This document shows, one piece after another, positions 23,024 through 31,613 of a stretch of DNA of 64,000 nucleotides. A program made the translations under genes and the position numbers. Numbering within the stretch: the first letter of the stretch is position 1; each line of letters starts with the position of its first letter. Below the pieces are notes generated by a model. The model saw only the letters and a program-made list of their open reading frames with translations. It made no database searches and had not been told where the DNA came from. Where the stretch lies: the NCBI GenBank assembly GCA_936914845.1, contig CAKZGE010000003.1, positions 620,001 through 684,000 of the forward strand, written 5' to 3'. This DNA is from an uncultured Chloracidobacterium sp. Lineage in GTDB: Bacteria > Acidobacteriota > Blastocatellia > Pyrinomonadales > Pyrinomonadaceae.

Positions 23024-24975
23024 TTTGCTGAGCCAAAATTATCATACCAAAGCTGAAAGACGAGCAGCGTCCACAGTTCTTTGTGGTGAGAGGCGGCGCC
23101 GGATTCGTGTTCGCGGATAAGACGCTGAACGTATTCGGTATTGAACAAATCTTGTTCTTTTAGCCTGTCAGCGGCAAGCAGATCGTGCAGGAGCGGATTC
23201 AGACGGCCTTTCAGCCATTCGGCGATCGGAATCCCGAAGCCTTTTTTGGGGCGGTGAAGGATGTCGTGCGGAATAAGGCCCTTCATCGATTCTTTTAAGA
23301 TGAACTTGCCGCTTTTTCCTTTCAGTTTGTATTCGACCGGAATGGTCGCCGCGAATTGGCCGACGCGCGGATCAAGGAACGGAGCACGAGTTTCTAGGCT
23401 GACTGCCATTGCGGCGCGGTCAACTTTGGTCAAAATATCTTCGGCCAGATAGAAATTGATATCGGCATACTGCATTTGCTCGATCACGTTTTTGGCGTCG
23501 GAGGCTCCGACTACATCGCGTACGCCGCGATAGATATCGGCATCAGTTTGGGCGAGAACCTCTTGTGAAAACAGCTTGTCGTGCTGGTCGATAGAAAATG
23601 AGCCAAACCACGAATGATGGCGCGTTACCTCGTCATAATTTGCTGCCCGCACAAATCGTTTTGCCTTGTAATCAAATGACATATTATTTGTTGAAACAGG
23701 CAAAGCCTTAACGACAGGCTCGATCAGCCCGCTGCGGATGAATGAAGGCAGTCGCAGATATTTTGCGGCAACCGTATGCGCGTAATACATCGGATAGCCC
23801 GCGAAAAGTTCGTCGCCGCCATCACCGCCGAGTGCGACTGTGACGTGTTTGCGCACAAATCTAGCCAATAAAAAGGTAGGGATCAGCGAACCATCGGACA
23901 GCGGTTCGTCGAGCCATTTTCCGATGTCGGCGATAAGATCACCCGCAGTCGCAGCCGAAAGCTTTTCTTCGTAGTGTTCGGTGCCGAGATGCGTCGCAAC
24001 CTGACGTGCGTATTTCGATTCGTCGAACGAATCTTCTTCGAAACCGATCGAAAATGTTTTTACCTTTTCGGTCGCATGTTTGACGGCAAGGGCCGCAACG
24101 GTCGAAGAATCGATCCCGCCGGAAAGCAAGATGCCGAGCGGAACGTCAGCGACCAGCCGCATCCGGACGGCGTCTGAAAGTAATTCCCGAAGTTCATCAG
24201 CTTTCTCAGAAAGAGAACCACTCCGTCCGCCCAAAGTAGCGTCCACCCCTCCTTTGTAAGGAGGGTAGTTTTGAGCAGAATCCGTGTCGGCCCGCCATGA
24301 TATATCCCAATAGCGGCGTGTTCGCACTTCGCCGTTTTCAACGATCATCATGTGAGCGGCGGGCAGCTTGCTGATGCCTTTATAGATAGACATCGGTGCC
24401 GGCACATAGTCGAACGATACGTAATGACGCAGTGCATTCAGGTCGAGTTCCGGCGTGACATCCGGATGGGCAAGTATTGCCTTTGGTTCAGAGGCGTAGA
24501 GCAGTTTGCCGTTGAAGATGCCGTAATATAGAGGCTTTTCGCCAAAACGGTCGCGGGCAATGAGCATCCGCCGCCGATTTGTGTCCCACAACACAAAGGC
24601 ATACATTCCATTCAAATGATCGACGAGAGCATCGCCGTATTTCTGATATAAATGCGGCAATATCTCCGTATCGGTCTTGGTAACGAACTTAAAACCTTCG
24701 GCTTCGAGCTCCGCGCGTATCTCGCGATAGTTATAAAGCTCGCCGTTCATCATAACGACCACGCTTTTATCTTCGCTGAAAACCGGCTGGTCGCCGGTGT
24801 GCAGGTCGATGACCGACAGCCGTCTCATTCCAAGCGCCGCTTGGCCGTCTGACCAAATGCCTTCGGAATTTGGCCCACGATGCAAAATGGTATTGCACAT
24901 TGCATGCAGCTCCGCCTCGGCCCCGCTGTTCTTATTCGATTGTTCCAGGTTTATCCAACCCGCGATCCCACACAT
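23020..24975 (-). CDS. asnB: Glutamine-hydrolysing asparagine synthetase
   Basis: A 651-residue class II glutamine amidotransferase/asparagine synthase. Cys2 (MCGIAGWI) is the glutaminase nucleophile and LHRGPNSEGIW binds glutamine. The synthetase half has the PP-loop SGGIDSS at about 285-291 and GGDGGDELFAGYPMYY. It makes asparagine from aspartate, or amidates a related acceptor in secondary pathways. Residues of about 233-256 (NYPPYKGGVDATLGG...) are extra compared with usual family members. They are encoded by a palindromic repeat inserted in frame just before the PP-loop. The protein otherwise looks intact. Confidence 0.93.
   Translation of the reverse strand: MCGIAGWINLEQSNKNSGAEAELHAMCNTILHRGPNSEGIWSDGQAALGMRRLSVIDLHTGDQPVFSEDKSVVVMMNGELYNYREIRAELEAEGFKFVTKTDTEILPHLYQKYGDALVDHLNGMYAFVLWDTNRRRMLIARDRFGEKPLYYGIFNGKLLYASEPKAILAHPDVTPELDLNALRHYVSFDYVPAPMSIYKGISKLPAAHMMIVENGEVRTRRYWDISWRADTDSAQNYPPYKGGVDATLGGRSGSLSEKADELRELLSDAVRMRLVADVPLGILLSGGIDSSTVAALAVKHATEKVKTFSIGFEEDSFDESKYARQVATHLGTEHYEEKLSAATAGDLIADIGKWLDEPLSDGSLIPTFLLARFVRKHVTVALGGDGGDELFAGYPMYYAHTVAAKYLRLPSFIRSGLIEPVVKALPVSTNNMSFDYKAKRFVRAANYDEVTRHHSWFGSFSIDQHDKLFSQEVLAQTDADIYRGVRDVVGASDAKNVIEQMQYADINFYLAEDILTKVDRAAMAVSLETRAPFLDPRVGQFAATIPVEYKLKGKSGKFILKESMKGLIPHDILHRPKKGFGIPIAEWLKGRLNPLLHDLLAADRLKEQDLFNTEYVQRLIREHESGAASHHKELWTLLVFQLWYDNFGSAK
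24208..24279. repeat. Palindromic element inserted in frame in asnB
   Basis: The core is CCCTCCTT (24247-24254), TGT and AAGGAGGG (24258-24265), an 8-bp perfect hairpin. The surrounding segment encodes about 24 extra residues in AsnB. The composition recalls intergenic palindromes that encode PPYKGG-like peptides in many genomes, comparable in behaviour to Rickettsia palindromic elements; relatedness is not shown. Confidence 0.6.
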
Positions 24976-25018
24976 TCTTTTTTCAATCTAAGCCAAACGA
25001 ACACATTATAGAAAACGA

Positions 25019-25042
25019 AAAGCCGATAAAACATTCGGCTTT
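25019..25042 (-). terminator. Intrinsic terminator after the toxin-antitoxin genes
   Basis: AAAGCCG (25019-25025) and CGGCTTT (25036-25042) form a 7-bp stem. On the minus strand the stem is followed by TTCGTTTTC. It would end the GT2/toxin/antitoxin transcript before asnB. Confidence 0.6.
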
Positions 25043-25083
25043 AAAAACATAGTCAGTTGTGTCAGATAGTCTTAAAAGAGCAT

Positions 25084-25404
25084 TTAGGCTGCTTGTGCCA
25101 ATAATTCCTGAACTTCGGGAGCAAAGGCAACAGGAAGAAAATCTTCTTTATCGCAGGTGATCATTTCGCCGTTTTCGTCACGCACCCAAACTCCTGTTTC
25201 GCCATATTTTACCAAGTAAAGTTTGCGAGTGATAAGCAGTTCCGGGTCATCTGAATCCAAACATACCGCCCACATTTCCTGCAATGGCTCCGGGTCGGAA
25301 ACGACCTCATACTTAAATTCGCGGGACGGCTTTTGCGAACCGCTCATTATCATTCCGGCCTCTATTACACTTGACCTAAGCTGTTCAAAACGTTCAGTGT
25401 TCAT
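25084..25404 (-). CDS. Putative antitoxin with HigA-like N-terminus but no HTH
   Basis: A 106-residue protein. The ATG at 25404 overlaps the toxin stop (ATGA); a start four codons earlier is possible. The first 30 residues (RSSVIEAGMIMSGSQKPSREFKYE) resemble the lead-in of HigA-type antitoxins, which normally continues into an XRE helix-turn-helix. Here it is replaced by a compact beta-rich domain (MWAVCLDSDDPELLITRKLYLVKYG, VWVRDENGEM) with a helical end (PEVQELLAQAA). Its position after a RelE/HigB-like gene suggests it neutralises that toxin. The domain itself is unrecognised. Confidence 0.65.
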   Translation of the reverse strand: MNTERFEQLRSSVIEAGMIMSGSQKPSREFKYEVVSDPEPLQEMWAVCLDSDDPELLITRKLYLVKYGETGVWVRDENGEMITCDKEDFLPVAFAPEVQELLAQAA

Positions 25405-25736
25405 TCTTTCGTCCATTCCTCGACCAATTTCTTTAGTGTGCGGATCTGCTCAATACTTAGATCTGTCTTTTCGTTTTTAGCATAGATATCGAGCATGAAT
25501 ATCTTTCCCTGTGCCGCTGCCAAATAGTATATCACTCTTGCTCCACCGCGAGTTCCTTTTCCTTTTGCCGAAAACCTTATTTTGCGAATACCGCCACTAC
25601 CGGGGATTACATCGCCCGCTTCGGGAAATTTTATCAGACGCCATTGCAACTTTGAATATTCCTCTTCGGATAGCAATTCGGCGAGCCCCTTTGTGAACCA
25701 TGTCGTTTCAACAAAACTGAAAAACTTTTTATTCAT
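25401..25736 (-). CDS. RelE/HigB-like toxin
   Basis: A 111-residue protein of the RelE/ParE fold, HigB-like subgroup. It has WFTKGLAELLSEEEYSKLQWRLIKFPEAGDVIPGSGGIRKIRF, then the basic GKGTRGGARVIYYL strand and FMLDIYAKNEKTDLS with KKLVEEW at the end. Relatives are ribosome-dependent mRNA endonucleases. The ATG at 25736 overlaps the upstream GT2 stop by one base (TGATG), an unusual translational link of a toxin to a glycosyltransferase gene. The partner gene follows with an ATGA overlap. Confidence 0.85.
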   Translation of the reverse strand: MNKKFFSFVETTWFTKGLAELLSEEEYSKLQWRLIKFPEAGDVIPGSGGIRKIRFSAKGKGTRGGARVIYYLAAAQGKIFMLDIYAKNEKTDLSIEQIRTLKKLVEEWTKE

Positions 25737-26728
25737 CAAAACCCGATCTTTTCCCGCACGGCATAGATCGCCTTATCTTGCGATTCGTGGTAGGTGCGAA
25801 CCTGAAGTTCGGCGAGCAGGCCCATCAGAAAGAATTGGATCGAAATAGCGAACATCACAATTGAAAGCACGGGAAGCGGTGTTTCAACGAAATCCGCGTG
25901 GTATTGCGGCAATCCGATGTAAGGCGAGATCTTAAGGAAAATGGCGTAAATGCCGGACAATATCGAGGCAAAGAAAGCGAGCATGCCAAACGTGCCGAAA
26001 ACATAGATCGGTTTTGTTTGGTACGACGCCATAAATTTGATCGTCATTAGGTCAAAAACGACCTTGACGGTGCGCGAAATGCCGTATTTTGATTTGCCCA
26101 TCGTGCGGGCATGGTGATCGACCGGGATCTCAGTAACGCGCGCCCCGGCCCAAGAAGCGTAGATCGGTATGAAGCGGTGCATTTCACCATAAAGCCGGAC
26201 GTCCTGGATCACTTCGCGACGATATGCCTTTAGCGAACAGCCATAATCATGCAGGTGAACGCCGCCAATAGCCGAAATGATCCGATTTGCTATCTGCGAA
26301 GGGATCTTGCGGGAAATAAGCTTGTCCTGCCGGTTCTTGCGCCAGCCGGAGACGACATCGTAACCTTCATCCAATTTGTCCAATAAGCGTTTGATGTCGG
26401 CCGGATCGTTTTGCAGGTCTGCGTCCATGGGTATCAATATCTCGCCTTTGGCAGCATCGATACCGGCAGACATCGCCGCCGTCTGCCCGTAATTGCGGCG
26501 AAGTGAAATAACGCGCACACGATCGTCTTGAGCAGCTATTTCTTTTAGGATCTTCAGAGAATTGTCCGTCGAACCATCATCAACGTAGATGACCTCGGCG
26601 GTTTTGCCGAGGGCGTCGAGAGCGGCGCTGATCTTTTGGTGCATCGGCCGCAGGTTATCTTCTTCGTCCAATACCGGAAGAAATAGCGAAAGTTCAGGAT
26701 TTACGTTTTCTGTGTCGGCTGTGCTCAT
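25736..26728 (-). CDS. GT2 polyprenyl-phosphate glycosyltransferase (ArnC/GtrB/DPM1-like)
   Basis: A 330-residue family 2 glycosyltransferase that should load a sugar from a nucleotide donor onto undecaprenyl phosphate. N-terminal GT-A domain: LSLFLPVLDEEDNLRPMHQKI, EVIYVDDGSTDNSL, and MDADLQNDP with the metal-binding acidic pair. Two C-terminal transmembrane helices follow (about 240-265 and 285-310), and the tail MGLLAELQVRTYHESQDKAIY matches the family's conserved re-entrant/juxtamembrane motif. The sugar is not predictable. The gene is the first of a transcript with the toxin pair. Confidence 0.92.
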   Translation of the reverse strand: MSTADTENVNPELSLFLPVLDEEDNLRPMHQKISAALDALGKTAEVIYVDDGSTDNSLKILKEIAAQDDRVRVISLRRNYGQTAAMSAGIDAAKGEILIPMDADLQNDPADIKRLLDKLDEGYDVVSGWRKNRQDKLISRKIPSQIANRIISAIGGVHLHDYGCSLKAYRREVIQDVRLYGEMHRFIPIYASWAGARVTEIPVDHHARTMGKSKYGISRTVKVVFDLMTIKFMASYQTKPIYVFGTFGMLAFFASILSGIYAIFLKISPYIGLPQYHADFVETPLPVLSIVMFAISIQFFLMGLLAELQVRTYHESQDKAIYAVREKIGF

Positions 26729-26780
26729 TGTAATAGCGTGGCAAACTAACTAATTTAGCCGTTCCCGCGAAAAAAATACA

Positions 26781-26811
26781 GCCCGCACGCGGCATCCGGC
26801 CGAATGCGGGC
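26781..26811 (-). terminator. Intrinsic terminator after the esterase gene
   Basis: GCCCGCA (26781-26787) pairs with TGCGGGC (26805-26811). On the minus strand it is followed within four bases by a run of seven T residues. It lies 24 bp beyond the stop of the gene at 26835. Confidence 0.7.
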
Positions 26812-26834
26812 AATAGCTGCGGCTGAAAAACCGA

Positions 26835-27572
26835 TCAACCGTGTAAGAATTTGTCCAGATAATGCGGCAGCATCTTGCGCCACCAGACCCAATCGTGGTT
26901 CACATCGTGACCCCAAACGTCCAATAGATGCGGAATGCCTTTTGAATGGAGCAGCCCCGAAAATTCTCGGCTGCGGTCCGGAGCCTCGAACGATCCTTGG
27001 CCCGTGACGATGACGATCGAATCGGCATTGCGCAAACGCGGTAGATGATAATCGTCGTTCAAATGTCTGAGGTACATCGCCGGATTGTTAAAATATACAT
27101 TATCGTCGAAATAGTCTTCTAAATAATTGTAAATATTATAACTTCCGCTCATGGCGATAACGCCGCGAAACAGGTCCGGGTGCTTGAAATAGGTGTTTAC
27201 CGCCAAAAGAGCTCCGAGCGATGCTCCGGTCGTCAGCGGGCGAGCGTCCGGCCCGCACTCATTGCGGATCAGCGGTAAAACCTCGTCCGTTATATAACGG
27301 TCGTAACGCGAAAGCAGTTCTGCCTTCCAACCGGGATGTGCCTCTTTATTCAAAAGGCTGTATTTATTGACCGAATTGATCGAATAAGCTCGGATCAAAC
27401 CGGCATCGATAAACCCCTTGATCGCATCGATCAGATAAAATCTTTCGTATTCAAGAAAGTCCGCCGCGGCGGTCGGAAACATCAGCAGCGGATAACCCGC
27501 GTGGCCATAAGCCACCAACGGCATTTCCATTCCAAGGTTGTGGCTGTACCACGAAGTAGTGTCGCGTCGCAT
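26835..27572 (-). CDS. Putative esterase (alpha/beta hydrolase, esterase D/antigen 85-like)
   Basis: A 245-residue cytoplasmic alpha/beta hydrolase. The nucleophile elbow reads TTGASLGALLAVN, followed by MSGSYNIYNY; IVIVTGQGSFEAPDRSREFS supplies the acidic region and VWGHDVNHDWVWW holds a candidate catalytic His. The opening SWYSHNLGMEMPLVAYGHAG and MFPTAAADFLEYERFYL are typical of a bacterial putative-esterase subgroup. The substrate is unknown. It is monocistronic with its own terminator. Confidence 0.85.
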   Translation of the reverse strand: MRRDTTSWYSHNLGMEMPLVAYGHAGYPLLMFPTAAADFLEYERFYLIDAIKGFIDAGLIRAYSINSVNKYSLLNKEAHPGWKAELLSRYDRYITDEVLPLIRNECGPDARPLTTGASLGALLAVNTYFKHPDLFRGVIAMSGSYNIYNYLEDYFDDNVYFNNPAMYLRHLNDDYHLPRLRNADSIVIVTGQGSFEAPDRSREFSGLLHSKGIPHLLDVWGHDVNHDWVWWRKMLPHYLDKFLHG

Positions 27573-27727
27573 AAGAATCAGTAAAAAGTGTCAGAAAAAG
27601 ATTAAGAGAAAACCCGGTCATCCGCAAGTGCGGGCGTTTTAAGACGCCTTGAGCGTATGAAAATGGCTGCTTGATATCATCTCCAAACAGCCGTTCCTAG
27701 GTTGGAAAGATCCGCGGCGAAGGTTCA

Positions 27728-28399
27728 TTATTTAGCTTCTACAGTCGGGTTTTCCTTGTTTGCTTCGATCTGCAGATCAATATGTACATTGTCGGAAATG
27801 GCGGCAACGCCGGAAGGCAGGTTGTTGCCGTAGGTAATGCCAAAATCCCGCCTGTTGATCTTCGTATCTGCGGTAACGCCCATTTTTGCGGCAGAGCGTT
27901 CGTTGCCGGGCACAAAACCGGTGACGTCAAATTCGAAAGAAATAGATTTTTTGACACCCTTCATGGTTAGATCGCCGGTGATATAGAGATCTTTGCCCTT
28001 CTTTTCGACCTTGGTGCTTTTAAAGATAACATCCGGAAATTTATCGACGTCGAAGAAATCCGGGCCGCGCAGGTGGTTATCTCGCGGCACTACACCGGTG
28101 TCGATGCTGGTTGCTTTGGCAGTAAATTCGACCGAGGACTTGGCGGCATCCTTGGCGTCGTAATTGATCGAGCCTGTAAAATCTCGAAAAAATCCCGGAA
28201 CGTCGATCAAGCCCATATGCTTGACCTTGAAACCGATAAAGGTATGAGCTTTGTCAAACTTATAAACGCCTGATTCGCCGGTTTGAACCGCTCCTTCGGC
28301 GGCGAAACGCTCGGCAATCGTCATGTGAACGGCTTCGCTGCTGCTGCCAACGAACAGAAATGCTGCCAGCAAAGCTGATGCAAAATAGAATCGCTTCAT
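27728..28399 (-). CDS. YceI-family periplasmic lipid-binding-like protein
   Basis: A 223-residue protein with a Sec signal peptide (about 1-22, ALLAAFLFVGSSSEA) and one YceI domain. GVYKFDKAHTFIGFKVKHMGLIDVPGFF, ASSVEFTAKATSIDTGVVPRDNHLRGPDFFDVDKFPDVIFKST and the TMKGVKKSISFEFDVTGF strand are diagnostic. The lipocalin-like barrel binds an isoprenoid such as polyisoprenoid quinone in studied members. It lies alone, with 155 bp of non-coding DNA downstream. Confidence 0.94.
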   Translation of the reverse strand: MKRFYFASALLAAFLFVGSSSEAVHMTIAERFAAEGAVQTGESGVYKFDKAHTFIGFKVKHMGLIDVPGFFRDFTGSINYDAKDAAKSSVEFTAKATSIDTGVVPRDNHLRGPDFFDVDKFPDVIFKSTKVEKKGKDLYITGDLTMKGVKKSISFEFDVTGFVPGNERSAAKMGVTADTKINRRDFGITYGNNLPSGVAAISDNVHIDLQIEANKENPTVEAK

Positions 28400-28524
28400 G
28401 ATAGAAAGACCTCCAAAAAAAAAATTATATGAAATTATCCGATAAAAAGAGCCGGATGCAAACTTTATTTTCGATCAAATGAGCTATTGCCGCGTGAAAG
28501 TCCGCGTTTAATGCCGGGAAAACT

Positions 28525-29340
28525 ATGCGACAGACTATCATTTTGATACTTATATTGGTCAGCCCGGGGGCAATTGCGGCAATGACAAAACGCGTTCAGC
28601 AACTGCGAATTGCGGAAACCACGGTCGAACTGGCGATCTATGAGGACGGCGAAGGGTTGACACTTTTTGCTCCGCACGCTTCGGAACAGGCCGCCGTCAA
28701 CATCGGGAAACAATTCATTGCTGCCAAAGGCGGCCGGCTGATCGAGATCAGCAACGGCACGTCGCGAAATATTCGGTTTACGGCAGGCGGCCAAGTATTC
28801 TCGGTCGATCCGAACCGCATCTTTACCGGTAACGGAAGGACATGCTCCGCACCGGTCGGAACCGCAGAGGCCGTCAGAACATTCGCCGAAAGCTTGTTGG
28901 CCGAACTAGCGGTCAACGGCAAGTTTCCGCCGATTATCGTTGCTCTCCATAACAATACAGACGCGGATCAAAAAACCGGGATGGCCAAAGATGCCGATCT
29001 GACGCACCGGTCGTTCGTAAAAGAACTAGGCGGCCGATATAGCGGTCAGGCGGCGGGCGTTTTTTGGTCAAACGAAGAACCGGATGCCGACAACTTTATC
29101 TATTTAGCTCAACCGAAGCACCTTTCATTTTTTGCGGCAAAAGGCTTTAGTGTGGTTGTTCAGCGAGCCGACCTAACATCTAAAAACTGTTCGATCGATG
29201 ATGGTTCGCTTTCCGTTTTTGCCGGTCGAAACGGCTTGGAATATATTTGTCTCGAAGCGGATCCAGGAAGCCAGGTGCGTCAGCAGAATATGTTGGAAGC
29301 GGTCCGTGAGCTTTATCAGCTCGCCGCCGCCGATCATTGA
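28525..29340 (+). CDS. Secreted protein with M14-like HxxE...H pattern
   Basis: A 271-residue protein with a signal peptide (about 1-19). Residues fit a divergent zinc carboxypeptidase-like layout: H51-A-S-E54 in LFAPHASEQ as HxxE, H142 in PIIVALHNNTD as the third ligand, and E244 in YICLEADPG where the catalytic Glu would lie. C108 and C222 could form a disulfide. I do not recognise the family, so the enzymatic call is inference from motif spacing. A transpeptide or polyglutamate-type substrate would fit the fold but is not supported. It overlaps the convergent next gene by 7 bp. Confidence 0.6.
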   Translation: MRQTIILILILVSPGAIAAMTKRVQQLRIAETTVELAIYEDGEGLTLFAPHASEQAAVNIGKQFIAAKGGRLIEISNGTSRNIRFTAGGQVFSVDPNRIFTGNGRTCSAPVGTAEAVRTFAESLLAELAVNGKFPPIIVALHNNTDADQKTGMAKDADLTHRSFVKELGGRYSGQAAGVFWSNEEPDADNFIYLAQPKHLSFFAAKGFSVVVQRADLTSKNCSIDDGSLSVFAGRNGLEYICLEADPGSQVRQQNMLEAVRELYQLAAADH

Positions 29341-29741
29341 ACAAGTGTCAATGTAATTGAAAAACCGGCCGTACGAGGAGCGTTGACCATTTTTTTCCGC
29401 ACAAAAAAATAATAGGAGCCGCTTTCCGGAATATCGATCGTCAGGCTGCGCGAGCTTTCAAACTCGGTCTCAACATCAAACTCCTCGTTAAAAACCCGAA
29501 AATCGAAAAGCGAGGTTTTCCCATTAACAACGGTCAGCTTTTGCCCTTTTTTTGCAGTAAATATATATTCCATCTCCTGCCCGTTCGAAAGCCTGCCGGC
29601 CGCCACCGCCTTTTCACCGACGAAAGCGAGCCGCCGCGGTTCTGCCTTGCCGCCCTGTGCGGCTGCCGTAATGGCCGCCAACGCGGTAAAAAAGGAGCCC
29701 AGTAGAAATTTCTTAAAGCATTTACGAAGAGATACGCACAT
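29334..29741 (-). CDS. Secreted PPC-like beta-sandwich protein
   Basis: A 135-residue protein with a signal peptide (LLGSFFTALAAITAAAQ). The mature part resembles the bacterial pre-peptidase C-terminal (PPC) domain: GRLSNGQEMEYIFTAKKGQKLTV, FDFRVFN, and LTIDIPESGSYYFFVRKK in place of the usual ..LPxSGxYxIxV. Such domains usually ride on secreted proteases; here it stands alone. It diverges from the DinB gene, whose ATG lies 20 bp away. Confidence 0.75.
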   Translation of the reverse strand: MCVSLRKCFKKFLLGSFFTALAAITAAAQGGKAEPRRLAFVGEKAVAAGRLSNGQEMEYIFTAKKGQKLTVVNGKTSLFDFRVFNEEFDVETEFESSRSLTIDIPESGSYYFFVRKKMVNAPRTAGFSITLTLVQ

Positions 29742-29760
29742 TTTGTTAATATACCTTACT

Positions 29761-30273
29761 ATGAAGCGTCCTGAAACAGATGAATACGCATCCTCATACG
29801 CGGGGTATGTTGACCTTGTGCCGGAATCAGACGTGATAGCGGTGCTTCGCGATCAGATCGGTGAGCTTTCGGCTTTGAAAGAAGAGGTCGGCGAGGCAAA
29901 GGCCGGGTATAGCTACGCCGAAGGTAAATGGACCATCAAACAACTGATCGGCCACCTTGCTGATTGCGAACGCATCTTTGCCTATCGGGGGCTACGAATC
30001 GTTCGCCGCGACGAAACACCGCTGCCGGGATTTGAACAAGACGATTATATAGCGGCCAGCCGGGCAGACGAGCGGCCGATCGAGGGGCTACTCAACGAAA
30101 TTATCCTCCTGCGGCAGGCAAATATGTTCCTTTTTGAAGATCTGAACGAAGAAGATTGGGCAGCGGCGGGAACGGCCAGCGATAATCACATAACGGTTCG
30201 CGCTATCGCGTTCATTATGGCGGGGCATGTGCGCCACCATCTGAACATTCTTCGGGAAAGGTATCTTTCATAG
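29761..30273 (+). CDS. DinB-family four-helix protein
   Basis: A 170-residue DinB/YfiT-like protein from the ATG at 29761. The metal-binding His set of the family is suggested by WTIKQLIGHLADCERIFAYR (first His) and FIMAGHVRHHLNILRERY (two more near the C-terminus). Relatives include thiol-dependent S-transferases, for example BstA-type bacillithiol transferases; a bshB1 gene is in this window, so a bacillithiol-linked role is possible. The stop is directly followed by the ATG of yhiN. Confidence 0.88.
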   Translation: MKRPETDEYASSYAGYVDLVPESDVIAVLRDQIGELSALKEEVGEAKAGYSYAEGKWTIKQLIGHLADCERIFAYRGLRIVRRDETPLPGFEQDDYIAASRADERPIEGLLNEIILLRQANMFLFEDLNEEDWAAAGTASDNHITVRAIAFIMAGHVRHHLNILRERYLS

Positions 30274-31425
30274 ATGCGCTATGATGCGATCGTTATCGGC
30301 GGTGGTGCGGCCGGCCTTTTCTGTGCGGCAAATGCGGCCCGTCGCGGCCGACGGGTGTTGGTGCTTGAGCACAATTCCCAGTGCGGGCGCAAGATCTTAA
30401 TATCCGGCGGCGGCCGCTGTAATTTTACAAACCTAGATGTCGGGCCGGAAAACTATCTTTCGCAAAACCCTCATTTTTGCAAATCGGCACTCGCTCGATA
30501 TACACCGACCGATCTGTTGGAACTGGTCCGTCGCCATCGGATAACCTACTACGAGAAAACGCTCGGTCAGCTTTTCTGCCGTGATTCAGCACACAGCATC
30601 GTTGAAATGCTGTTGGCCGAATGCGAATCCGCGAAAGCACTTGTCCGAACAGGGATCAGTGTGAGCAGTGTTGAAAAAGACGAAGATTTTCGGGTCAATA
30701 CCACTGTCGGCGAATTCCGCTGCGAAAGTTTGGTCATTGCTTCCGGCGGGCTTTCGTTTCCAAAGGTCGGGGCAACCGATCTGGGGTACCGCATCGCTCG
30801 CCAGTTTGGATTGAAGCAGACCGAGCTGCGGCCGTCGCTGGTAGCTCTGGCGGCGAAACGCGATCTTCAAATACCGGCGGGCATCTCGCTGCCGGCGGTC
30901 GTTGCGACCGGAAAAGCGGCATTTCGCGAAAACATACTTTTCACGCACCGGGGGCTTTCCGGGCCCGCCATTCTGCAGATCTCCAATTATTGGCGAAAAG
31001 ATGTTCCGGTTTCGATCGATCTGCTTCCGGACATTGATGACCCTTTTGCCGGCAGCGAAAATTCCGGCAAAACGACAGCGAACTATTTAGCGGAGCTTTT
31101 GCCGAAAAGATTTGTGGACGCATTTTTGCCCGCCGAGACATTTGGCAGAAGGGCGGTGGGCAAACTTTCGCCGAAAGAAAGGCTGCGGCTGACGGAAATG
31201 ATAAAAGATCATAAAGTCTATTTCACGGAAACCGAAGGCTATGGGCGAGCAGAAGTAACGCTTGGCGGCATCGCGACGGACGAATTGTCATCGACGTCGA
31301 TGGCGGCGAAAAAAGTTCCCGGACTGTTCTTTATCGGTGAAGTTGTGGACGTTACCGGTTGGCTGGGCGGATATAACTTTCAATGGGCGTGGTCATCAGC
31401 CTATGCGGCGGCCGAGCACATTTAA
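30274..31425 (+). CDS. YhiN/HI0933-family FAD-dependent oxidoreductase
   Basis: A 383-residue flavoprotein. The dinucleotide motif IGGGAAGLFCAANAARRG is at the start, followed by NSQCGRKILISGGGRCNFTN, which is diagnostic for the HI0933-like family. SGGLSFPKVGATDLGY and the C-terminal FFIGEVVDVTGWLGGYNFQWAWSSA complete the FAD site. It is often named aminoacetone oxidase-like; the physiological substrate is unsettled. It begins one base after the DinB stop, so translation is probably coupled. Confidence 0.93.
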   Translation: MRYDAIVIGGGAAGLFCAANAARRGRRVLVLEHNSQCGRKILISGGGRCNFTNLDVGPENYLSQNPHFCKSALARYTPTDLLELVRRHRITYYEKTLGQLFCRDSAHSIVEMLLAECESAKALVRTGISVSSVEKDEDFRVNTTVGEFRCESLVIASGGLSFPKVGATDLGYRIARQFGLKQTELRPSLVALAAKRDLQIPAGISLPAVVATGKAAFRENILFTHRGLSGPAILQISNYWRKDVPVSIDLLPDIDDPFAGSENSGKTTANYLAELLPKRFVDAFLPAETFGRRAVGKLSPKERLRLTEMIKDHKVYFTETEGYGRAEVTLGGIATDELSSTSMAAKKVPGLFFIGEVVDVTGWLGGYNFQWAWSSAYAAAEHI

Positions 31426-31450
31426 AAACCCCAAATATTTAAAATAAGAA

Positions 31451-31480
31451 GGGGGAGCCGTCTCCCACACCGTCTCCCCC
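31451..31480 (+). terminator. GC-rich hairpin after yhiN, possible terminator
   Basis: GGGGGAG (31451-31457) can pair with CTCCCCC (31474-31480), and an alternative shorter stem uses CTCCC at 31462-31466. No T run follows, so termination is uncertain. Confidence 0.4.
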
Positions 31481-31556
31481 CGTTTCGCGCTAGTTACGTG
31501 GAGCAACCAGCAACGAACTTAACTTGTAAAAGCTTTTGATCGACCAAGGAAATTCT

Positions 31557-31584
31557 TTGCAAAATTTCAACGATCGTGTATTAT
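31557..31584 (+). promoter_or_regulatory. Candidate promoter of the HTH gene
   Basis: TTGCAA (31557-31562), 16 bp, then TATTAT (31579-31584). The predicted start is near 31591, upstream of the GTG at 31614. Confidence 0.45.
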
Positions 31585-31613
31585 ATTTACATAGTCGTTT
31601 AAGGGTGTCAAGC

